Source: JAJEEA01 sp965116765 (GTDB lineage: Bacteria > Acidobacteriota > Vicinamibacteria > Vicinamibacterales > UBA8438). From it: DNA of 64,000 nucleotides. Each line of letters opens with the position of its first letter. The first letter of the stretch is position 1. Made by a program: the position numbers and the translations under genes. Below the pieces are notes generated by a model, which saw nothing but the letters and a program-made list of their open reading frames with translations, did not search any database and was not told the origin of the DNA. Positions 51,924 to 58,899 of this stretch are shown in pieces. The stretch lies in the NCBI GenBank assembly GCA_965116765.1, contig OZ220718.1, forward strand, positions 2,790,001 through 2,854,000, written 5' to 3'.

Positions 51924-52862
51924 ATGACCGACACCACGGCACCCGCCCTGCCGGCGTCCATCGACGAGCTGCAGGCGCTGCTGTCGCGCGAGGCCTACGT
52001 CGCCGACCGCGGCCTCGCGACGTCGATCTACCTCGCCCTGCGTCTGGGCCGCCCCCTGCTTCTGGAGGGCGAGGCCGGCGTCGGCAAGACCGAGGTCGCG
52101 AAGGTCCTCGCCAAGGGGCTCGGGGCCGAGCTGATCCGGCTGCAGTGCTACGAGGGGCTCGACGTCACCCACGCCGTCTACGAGTGGAACTACGCGCGCC
52201 AGCTCCTCGAGATCCGGCTGCGCGAGGCGGCGGGACCGGTCGACCGCGCGGCAGTGGCCCGCGATCTCTTCGGCCCCGACTTCCTCATCAAGCGCCCCCT
52301 GCTGCGCGCCCTCGAGTCGGGCGGCGGGGGGCGGGCGCCGGTGCTGCTCATCGACGAGCTCGACCGCGCCGACGAAGAGTTCGAGGGCTACCTGCTCGAG
52401 CTGCTCTCCGACTTCCAGGTGACGATTCCCGAGCTGGGCACGGTGCGCGCGTCGACCCCGCCCGTCGTCGTCATCACCTCGAACCGGACCCGCGAGCTGC
52501 ACAACGCGCTGAAGCGGCGCTGCCTCTACTGGTGGATCGACTACCCGGACTTCGAGAAGGAGTACCGCATCATCACCGGCAAGGTGCCCGAGGCGCCGGC
52601 CCGCCTCGCCGAGCAGGTGACCCGCTTCGTGCAGGAGCTGCGGACGGCCGAGCTCTACAAGGTGTCGGGCGTCTCCGAGACGCTGGACTGGATAGCGGCC
52701 CTCGTCGCCCTCGACCGCCGCGAGCTCGACGGCGCGACCATCGACGAGACCCTGGGCCTCGTGCTGAAGACCCAGGAAGACCTGGAGGCGATACGCGGCG
52801 AACGGGCGCAGGCGCTGTTCGAGCGCAGCCTCCTGCCGGCCGGCGCCGCCGGGGGGTCATGA
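51924..52862 (+). CDS. coxD: MoxR-type AAA ATPase (CoxD-like)
   Basis: 312-aa AAA protein. Walker A GEAGVGKTE at about residue 49, Walker B LLIDELDRADEEFEGYLLE, sensor ITSNRTRELHNALKRRCLYW. CoxD helps mature the unusual metal centre of CODH-type enzymes together with the VWA protein CoxE, which follows with an ATGA overlap. The start at ATG 51924 gives the typical length. Confidence 0.9.
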   Translation: MTDTTAPALPASIDELQALLSREAYVADRGLATSIYLALRLGRPLLLEGEAGVGKTEVAKVLAKGLGAELIRLQCYEGLDVTHAVYEWNYARQLLEIRLREAAGPVDRAAVARDLFGPDFLIKRPLLRALESGGGGRAPVLLIDELDRADEEFEGYLLELLSDFQVTIPELGTVRASTPPVVVITSNRTRELHNALKRRCLYWWIDYPDFEKEYRIITGKVPEAPARLAEQVTRFVQELRTAELYKVSGVSETLDWIAALVALDRRELDGATIDETLGLVLKTQEDLEAIRGERAQALFERSLLPAGAAGGS

Positions 52863-54277
52863 CCAACGACGGCGGCGACCGTGGCGCGCGCGCTCCCGAA
52901 GCGAACCGACCGCCCGAGCCGGCCCCCGACGACCCGCGCGCCGCGGGCCACCTGTTCGGCAACCTCCTCCGGTTCGGCCGCCTGCTGCACGCGCTCGGCC
53001 TCGACGTGCAGGCGGGCGGCATGCTCGACGTGGCGGAGGCCCTGGGCCACGTCGACGTCGGCCGGCGGGCCGACTTCTACCACACGCTACGGACCCTGCT
53101 CGTCCGCCGGGCGCAGGACCTGCCCGTCTTCGACGAGGCGTTCCGCCTGTTCTGGCGCCCCCCGCGGGGCGAGCGCACCGCCCGCGACCTGCGGGCGATG
53201 GGCGAGCGCCGCCGCTTCGCGCCCCCCGAGGTCGACGTGCCCCCCGACGCGCCGGCGCCGGGGGAGGCCGAGGGGCGTGAGGATCCCCTGCTGCGGCTCG
53301 AGCAGGTCGCGGCAATGACCTGGAGCGCGCGGCAGGTCTCGCGCACCAAGGACTTCGCCACCTTCAGCGACACCGAGATCGCCGACGCCCGCGCCCTCAT
53401 GGCGTCCCTCGAGTGGACCCCCGCCACCCGGACCACCCGCCGGTGGCGCCCCGGCGCCGGCCCGACCATCGACGTCCGCCGCGCCGTCCGCCACAACCTC
53501 CGCTTCGGCGGCGAGCTCGTCCTCCTGCCCCGCCGCACGCGCCGCACCCGGCCGCGCCCCCTCGTGCTGCTCTGCGACGTCAGCGGCTCGATGGAGCGCT
53601 ACAGCCGCATGCTGCTCCACTTCGTGCACACCCTCGCCCGCGGCTTCGACGCCGTCGAGACGTTCCTCTTCTCGACGACCCTGACCCGGGTGACGAAGCG
53701 CCTCGCCCGGCGCGGCGTGGACGACGTGGTGCCCACGCTGCCTCGTCACGTCCCGGACTGGTCGGGCGGCACCCGAATCGGCGAAGCCCTCGGCCGGTTC
53801 AACCTCGACTGGGCGCGCCGGGTGATGGGCCACGCCCCCATCGTGCTCCTCATCTCGGACGGCTGGGACCGCGGCGAGCCCGAGCGCCTCGGCCGCGAGA
53901 TGGCGCGCCTGCAGCGAAGCTGCCATCGCCTCGTCTGGCTCAACCCGCTGCTCGGCTCCCCCCGCTACCGCCCCCTGACCCGCGGCATGCAGGCCGCCCT
54001 GCCCTGGATCGACGACTTCCTCCCGGTGCACAATCTCGCCAGCCTCGAGTCGCTGGCCGCGCACCTGAACCGGCTGGTCGACCGCCGCCCCGCCCGCCGC
54101 CAGCTCGCGCCGCCGGGGGCCGGGGGCCGGGCCGGCGCCGTTACGAGGGCACGGGAACGAGCCGGCACCGACACGGAGTCGGCGGCCCGGGCCGGCGCTC
54201 TCGCCCCGCCGGGGGCCGGGCGCCAGTTCGTCGGGCCGGGACGGGCCTCGTCGGCCACAGACACCGAAGCGCCATGA
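52859..54277 (+). CDS. coxE: VWA domain-containing protein (CoxE-like)
   Basis: 472-aa protein. C-terminal VWA domain with intact MIDAS LLCDVSGSMERYSRM (DxSxS) at about residue 240, and later SGGTRIGEAL and LLISDGWDRGEP. The N-terminus before ~200 is helical and typical of CoxE. The last ~60 residues are a Gly/Ala/Arg-rich extension with duplicated APPGAGGR/APPGAGR units, encoded by a short imperfect repeat at about 54106-54230, likely a late expansion. Partner of CoxD in metal-centre maturation. Confidence 0.9.
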   Translation: MTNDGGDRGARAPEANRPPEPAPDDPRAAGHLFGNLLRFGRLLHALGLDVQAGGMLDVAEALGHVDVGRRADFYHTLRTLLVRRAQDLPVFDEAFRLFWRPPRGERTARDLRAMGERRRFAPPEVDVPPDAPAPGEAEGREDPLLRLEQVAAMTWSARQVSRTKDFATFSDTEIADARALMASLEWTPATRTTRRWRPGAGPTIDVRRAVRHNLRFGGELVLLPRRTRRTRPRPLVLLCDVSGSMERYSRMLLHFVHTLARGFDAVETFLFSTTLTRVTKRLARRGVDDVVPTLPRHVPDWSGGTRIGEALGRFNLDWARRVMGHAPIVLLISDGWDRGEPERLGREMARLQRSCHRLVWLNPLLGSPRYRPLTRGMQAALPWIDDFLPVHNLASLESLAAHLNRLVDRRPARRQLAPPGAGGRAGAVTRARERAGTDTESAARAGALAPPGAGRQFVGPGRASSATDTEAP

Positions 54278-54708
54278 ACATCAACGCCACCTACACCTTC
54301 AACGCGCCCCCCCAGACCGTCTGGGACCTCCTCGTCGACGTCGACGCCGTCGCCGGCTGCCTGCCCGGCCTCGAGTCGCTCGAGCCGGCCGGCGAGAACA
54401 AGTACCGCGCCGTGCTCACCATGGGCATCGCCGCCGTCACCGGCCGCTACGAGGGCACCGTCGAGATGCAGGACCTCGACCCGCCGAACACCTACCGCCT
54501 CGCCGTCGAGGGCCGCGGCAAGCCCGGCTTCGTCAACGGCGGGGCCGCCATCGCCCTGCGCGACGCCGGCGGCGCGACGGAGGTGACGGTGGAGGGCACC
54601 GTCCAGGTGGGCGGCACCATCGCCCGCGTCGGCCAGCGTCTGCTCGGCAGCGTCTCGAAGATGATGATGGACCGCTTCTTCGCCTGCCTGCAGAAGCGGC
54701 TGGAGTGA
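54274..54708 (+). CDS. coxG: CoxG-like SRPBCC family protein
   Basis: 144-aa START/SRPBCC fold protein: NINATYTFNAPPQTVWDLLV, DVDAVAGCLPGLESLEP, and a C-terminal amphipathic helix. CoxG family members recruit CODH-type enzymes to the membrane or deliver quinone. Last clear member of the operon, coupled by ATGA to coxE and 18 bp before the next gene. Confidence 0.9.
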   Translation: MNINATYTFNAPPQTVWDLLVDVDAVAGCLPGLESLEPAGENKYRAVLTMGIAAVTGRYEGTVEMQDLDPPNTYRLAVEGRGKPGFVNGGAAIALRDAGGATEVTVEGTVQVGGTIARVGQRLLGSVSKMMMDRFFACLQKRLE

Positions 54709-54726
54709 GTCGACGGGAACGCCCCC

Positions 54727-56226
54727 ATGAGCGCGACGCGGTCGGACCGAACCGCCATTCGCCGGACCTCGCTGTCGCGGCCGGCCGCGCTCGCCCTTCA
54801 GGACGACGTCATCCGCAAGGACCGGACGTTCTTCGACTATGGCTGCGGTCGGGGCGGCGACCTGCTGCGGCTGCACCAACTGGGAATCCCGGTTTCGGGC
54901 TGGGACCCCGCCTTCTTCCCCGACGAAGAGCGCACGCCGGCCGATGTCGTCAACCTCGGCTACGTCGTCAACGTGGTCGAAGACCCCCACGAGCGCGCCG
55001 TCGTCCTGGCCGCCGCGTGGACGCTCGCGCGGCAGGTCCTCGTCGTGTCCGCCCGTCTCGACTGGGAGGCGGCCGACACCGCCGTCGACTTCCAGGGCGA
55101 CGGCATCGTCACGGGCCGACGCACCTTCCAGAAGTTCTTCACGCAGGAGGAGCTGCGCACGTGGATCGAACGGGTCCTCGGCCGGCGCACGGTCGCTGCC
55201 GCGCCCGGCATCTTCTACGTGTTCCGCGACGAGGCCGAGGAGCAGTCGTTCGCCGTCGGCCGCGTCTCGCGCCGCCGCCGCGCCCCCGGCATCGACGAAT
55301 GCCGGGAGCTCGTCGCCGACCACGAGGACCTGCTCGACCCCCTCGTCGCGTTCTTCACCGAGCGCGGCCGCCTGCCCACCCCCGGAGAGCTCCCGACCGC
55401 CCCGCAACTCACCGGCGCGTTCGGCAGCGTCGCCCGAGCGTTCTCCCTGCTCCGCCGGGCCACCGGCGCCGAACGCTGGAACGCGCTGCGCGACCACCGG
55501 CGCGACGACCTGCTCGTGTACCTCGCCCTCGCCGCGTTCCCGAAGCGCCCCCGCCTCGGCGCGCTCCCCGAGGCGCTTCGCCTCGACATCCGCGCCTTCT
55601 TCGGGTCCTACAAGTCCGGCTGCGCCGCCGCCGACGCGCTGCTGTTCTCGGCCGGCGACCAGGACGCGGTGGACCGCGTGTGCCGCCGCGCCCCGGTCGG
55701 CAAGCTGCTGCCCGACGCCCTCTACGTCCACCACACCGCCGTCCCCCATCTGCCGCCGCTGCTCCGGGTCTACGAAGGCTGCGCCCGCCAGCTCGCCGGC
55801 GCCGTCGACGGGCTGACCCTCGTCAAGCTCTCCCGCCGCCGGCCCCGCGTGTCGTACCTCGTCTACGAGTCGTTCGACCGGGTGGCCCACCCCGCCCTGC
55901 AGAGCAGCATCGTCGCCGACCTCAAGGGCCTCCGCCTGCACTTCCGCGACTACACGCGCACGGCCAATCCCCCGGTGCTCCACCGGAAGGAGCGCTTCGT
56001 GGCCGACGACTACCCCGCCCGCGCCCGGTTCGCGCGCCTGACCGCCCGCGAGGAGCGCCTCGGGCTACTCGACGCCAACACGACCATCGGCACCCGCGAC
56101 GGCTGGTCGAGGACCCTCTCCGACCACCACGTCAGCATTCGCGGCCACCGGGTCCTCCCGCTTACGGTTCCCGATGCCGCGCCGGCAACTCCTCCCGCCG
56201 ATACCGCCCCCCACCCACGTCGCTGA
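54727..56226 (+). CDS. DNA phosphorothioation-associated putative methyltransferase (orphan)
   Basis: 499-aa protein. TAIRRTSLSRPAALALQDDV, then the SAM-site FFDYGCGRGGDLLRLHQLGI at about residue 36, and NLGYVVNVVEDPHERAVVLA. The layout and length match the family found beside dnd/phosphorothioation genes (TIGR04096-like; from memory). No dndA-E, dptFGH, ssp or other phosphorothioation gene lies in the window, so it is an orphan here. It follows coxG closely and may share its transcript, but functionally belongs with the toxin-antitoxin genes downstream. Confidence 0.8.
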   Translation: MSATRSDRTAIRRTSLSRPAALALQDDVIRKDRTFFDYGCGRGGDLLRLHQLGIPVSGWDPAFFPDEERTPADVVNLGYVVNVVEDPHERAVVLAAAWTLARQVLVVSARLDWEAADTAVDFQGDGIVTGRRTFQKFFTQEELRTWIERVLGRRTVAAAPGIFYVFRDEAEEQSFAVGRVSRRRRAPGIDECRELVADHEDLLDPLVAFFTERGRLPTPGELPTAPQLTGAFGSVARAFSLLRRATGAERWNALRDHRRDDLLVYLALAAFPKRPRLGALPEALRLDIRAFFGSYKSGCAAADALLFSAGDQDAVDRVCRRAPVGKLLPDALYVHHTAVPHLPPLLRVYEGCARQLAGAVDGLTLVKLSRRRPRVSYLVYESFDRVAHPALQSSIVADLKGLRLHFRDYTRTANPPVLHRKERFVADDYPARARFARLTAREERLGLLDANTTIGTRDGWSRTLSDHHVSIRGHRVLPLTVPDAAPATPPADTAPHPRR

Positions 56227-56371
56227 TCCCCGGCAGGGGCGCCGTACTCCAGGTCATCTCGTCAGCCGGGCGTCGCCCCAGCCCCCCAGTGCTCGCGTGC
56301 GTCCACCGGCTCCGGTGTGCGCGTTCCGTCCAATGTCCGCAAATGCAGTCCGAAAAACTGATTGCGACACG

Positions 56372-56377
56372 TATAAT
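56372..56377 (+). promoter_or_regulatory. -10 box TATAAT, leaderless spacing
   Basis: Perfect TATAAT ending 7 nt before ATG 56385. No Shine-Dalgarno between them. Weak or absent -35. Confidence 0.5.
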
Positions 56378-56384
56378 GGACGTT

Positions 56385-56726
56385 ATGACGAGCACCAGAG
56401 ACCGACCCCTGCCCTTGCCGGTACGCCGCGTGCTCGGCAAGCTGGGCGCCGATGTCCGCGACGCCAGGCGCCGCCGACGCATCCCCACCGCGACGATGGC
56501 AGAGCGCGCCTTGATCAGCCGAACGACGCTGCACAAGGTCGAGAAGGGCGACCCCGGCGTCTCGCTGGGCGTCTATGCGACGGTGCTGTTCGTGCTGGGC
56601 CTGGAGGCTGGCGTCGGCGACCTGGCGGACGCGAGGCGCGACGCGGTCGGGCTGGATCTCGAGGCGGAGGCGCTGCCGAAGCGCATTCGCGCCAGACGCC
56701 CGCGGAAACCCGCGGCGCACGTCTGA
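56385..56726 (+). CDS. HipB-like XRE family regulator, no HipA next to it
   Basis: 113-aa DNA-binding protein: VRRVLGKLGADVRDARRRRR, helix-turn-helix TMAERALISRTTLHKVEKGD, then PGVSLGVYATVLFVLGLEAG and a basic tail. This is the type that usually precedes a HipA kinase toxin. Here the next gene is a VapB-like antitoxin, so the toxin appears lost or elsewhere. ATG 56376, nine bases earlier, overlaps the TATAAT box and is less likely. Confidence 0.82.
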   Translation: MTSTRDRPLPLPVRRVLGKLGADVRDARRRRRIPTATMAERALISRTTLHKVEKGDPGVSLGVYATVLFVLGLEAGVGDLADARRDAVGLDLEAEALPKRIRARRPRKPAAHV

Positions 56727-56775
56727 TGGACATCGCGAAGCCTTGGCGCCATGCCGATGGTATCCTGATGACATC

Positions 56776-57033
56776 ATGGTGCGTACTCAGATACAGCTTG
56801 CCGAAGATCAGCACCGGCGATTGACGCGCTACGCGGCCCGGCTCGGTATTTCGCTGGCGGAAGCGGTGCGACGTTGCGTCGACGCGCAGCTCGACCGCGA
56901 GATGACCGCGCCGTCGCGCGACGATCGCGTGCGGGCGGCGCTCGCCGTCTGCGGCAAGTACCGCGACCCGGAAGGGGATACCGACGTAGCCCGGAATCAC
57001 GATCGGCACCTCGGCGAGGCGTACGGGTCGTGA
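56776..57033 (+). CDS. VapB-like ribbon-helix-helix antitoxin
   Basis: 85-aa protein: VRTQIQLAEDQHRRLTRYAA, RLGISLAEAVRRCVDAQLD, then an acidic, probably disordered tail (CGKYRDPEGDTDVARNHD) that would neutralise the toxin. The stop codon overlaps the GTG of the PIN gene (GTGA). A TATCCT box 9 nt upstream may be the promoter. Confidence 0.85.
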   Translation: MVRTQIQLAEDQHRRLTRYAARLGISLAEAVRRCVDAQLDREMTAPSRDDRVRAALAVCGKYRDPEGDTDVARNHDRHLGEAYGS

Positions 57034-57452
57034 GCGTCTTCGTCGACACCTCCGGGTTCTATGCCCTCCTCGTCGGCTCCGAGGACAGTCACGCCGACGT
57101 GGTCGGCGCGTTCCGCGACGTCGTCGCGCGGGAACGGCCGCTCCGGACCACCTCTTACGTCCTGGCCGAGACCGTGGCGCTGCTGCAGCATCGCATCGGG
57201 CTCGAGCCGGTGCGCGACTTCGACGAGCACGTATACCCCCTGCTGTCGGTGGAATGGGTGTCGGAAGACCTGCATCGACGCGGCATGCGGCGCCTCTCGC
57301 GGGAGGACCGCCGCCGGCTCAGCCTCGTCGACTGCGTGAGCCTCGAGTTCATGCGGCACCAGGGCATCGACGACGTGCTGGGGCTCGACCGGCACTTCGA
57401 GGAAGCGGGACATGCCTTGATTGCCGGTCGGAAGATGAAGCCGACAACCTGA
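57030..57452 (+). CDS. PIN domain ribonuclease toxin (VapC-like)
   Basis: 140-aa PIN protein: SVFVDTSGFYALLVGSEDSH (first Asp), YVLAETVALLQH (Glu), SLVDCVSLEFM (Asp) and DDVLGLDRHFEEAG (last Asp), the four acidic residues that hold the catalytic metal. As a toxin it would cleave tRNA or rRNA. Starts inside the antitoxin stop codon. Confidence 0.87.
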   Translation: MSVFVDTSGFYALLVGSEDSHADVVGAFRDVVARERPLRTTSYVLAETVALLQHRIGLEPVRDFDEHVYPLLSVEWVSEDLHRRGMRRLSREDRRRLSLVDCVSLEFMRHQGIDDVLGLDRHFEEAGHALIAGRKMKPTT

Positions 57453-57693
57453 CGCAGCAGGCCCCCGCCGCCCCGGCTCGGGCACGGAGTACAGCAGTGG
57501 GCCGTCCATGCTCGATCGCTCTTCCTTCGAACGCCATCAGGAACTTCCCGGACCCACCGGCCTCTAGTGAGGATGGCCCGTCGGACCGCGGTTGACGCAC
57601 CGGCGGGGGCCACGGTTCAATGGTGACGTGGATTTCGCCGACAACGGGGGCGTCGACGACCGGGGCGCCGGCGAGGCGGGTTGAACGGGCCGC

Positions 57694-58725
57694 ATGGAGA
57701 TCGCCAACCCCATCTACGACGCCGCGTTCAAGTACCTGATGCAGGACGACCGGGCGGCGCGGCTGCTCGTCGGCCGGATCGCCGACATGCAGGTCGAGTC
57801 GCTGGAGCTGCGCCCGCAGGAGCGCGCGACGCCCCGCGACGCGGAACGCGCGCAGGACGCGCCGTCGGCGCCGCCGCTGGCCCTGTTTCGCATGGACTTC
57901 GCGGCCCGGGTGCGGACGGCCGAGGGCCGCCGACGGACCGTGCTGATCGAGATCCAGAAGACCAACGCGCCCACCGCGGTCGAGCGCTTCCGCGCGTATC
58001 TGGGCCAGCAGCTCTGCAGCCCGGACAACGTGGTCGTGCACCCTTCCGGACGGCGCGAGGCGGTGCCCATCGTCACCATCTACCTGTTGGGCTACGACCT
58101 GGGCGTGTCGGACGAGGCGGTGCTGGACGTGTGCCCGCGGGTGACGGCGCGGCGCACGGGGGCCGCCCTCGACGCGGACCATCCGTTCGTCGCGGGCATC
58201 CACCACCGCAGCCACATCGTGCAGATCCCGAGGCTGCGGGGCCGGCGGCGGGACGAGCTGGAGCGGATTCTGTCGATCTTCGACCAGGGCGCGGCGCCGG
58301 TCGCGCGCGGCGGGGCGCACGTGCTGAGCATCGACGAATCGGCATATCCCCAGGAGTACGGGTTCGTGCTGCGGCAGCTCCAGCGGGCGGCGGCCGAGGA
58401 GGACGTCCGGCGCTTCATGGACGGCGAGGACCAGTTGCTGCTCGACTCCGTCTCGCTGGGCATGCAGGCGGAGTACGAGCGGCAACGAGCGGAGGCCGAG
58501 AGACGACGGGCCGAACGGGCGGAGCAGCAGAAGGCGCAGGCGGAGCAGCAGAAGGCGCAGGCGGAGCAGCAGAAGGCGCAGGCGGAGCAGCAGAAGGCGC
58601 AGGCGGAGTTGGCGCTGTCGCGCTCGATCCGCCATCTGCACGGTCTGGGTCAGGATGCAGAGGCTATCGCGCGAGCGTTGTCCCTCGATCCGGAACAAGT
58701 GCGACGAGTGCTGACGGGCAAGTGA
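57694..58725 (+). CDS. Rpn family PD-(D/E)xK nuclease with C-terminal repeat
   Basis: 343-aa protein of the RpnA/YhgA-like recombination-promoting nuclease family. Catalytic core: IYDAAFKYLMQDDRAARLLV, then MDFAARVRTAEGRRRTVLIE and IQKTNAPTAVERFRAYLGQQ, giving the D...ExQK motif at about residues 68-90. Residues ~235-300 form a long charged helix with four exact AEQQKAQ heptads from a 21-bp tandem repeat, then HLHGLGQDAEAIARAL and an end that looks like a small DNA-binding helix-turn-helix. Likely broken and repaired in repeat number between strains. Confidence 0.83.
   Translation: MEIANPIYDAAFKYLMQDDRAARLLVGRIADMQVESLELRPQERATPRDAERAQDAPSAPPLALFRMDFAARVRTAEGRRRTVLIEIQKTNAPTAVERFRAYLGQQLCSPDNVVVHPSGRREAVPIVTIYLLGYDLGVSDEAVLDVCPRVTARRTGAALDADHPFVAGIHHRSHIVQIPRLRGRRRDELERILSIFDQGAAPVARGGAHVLSIDESAYPQEYGFVLRQLQRAAAEEDVRRFMDGEDQLLLDSVSLGMQAEYERQRAEAERRRAERAEQQKAQAEQQKAQAEQQKAQAEQQKAQAELALSRSIRHLHGLGQDAEAIARALSLDPEQVRRVLTGK
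58519..58602 (+). repeat. 21-bp in-frame tandem repeat, four exact copies
   Basis: Unit gcggagcagcagaaggcgcag at 58519, 58540, 58561 and 58582, coding AEQQKAQ. Extends a coiled coil by exact heptads. Confidence 0.9.
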
Positions 58726-58899
58726 CGTGGGAGCTGCCGCCTCGGCGATTCAGCGGCGGAGGCGGTGGACGCTTCGTGGACGCGCAACGCCTTCTCGGAC
58801 CGGTCACCGCGGATTCCACATGACACAGAGGTCTTCCGGTCCGGACATCCGGCCGGACCTACCGCGTGGACCGGAACGGACTCCATCATCGACACCCTC

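Noticed and set aside
54705..56726. Single 673-aa ORF linking the methyltransferase region to the HipB-like regulator
   Set aside because: Only the last ~113 codons are real; the earlier part is an alternative frame of the methyltransferase gene and the regulator has its own promoter.
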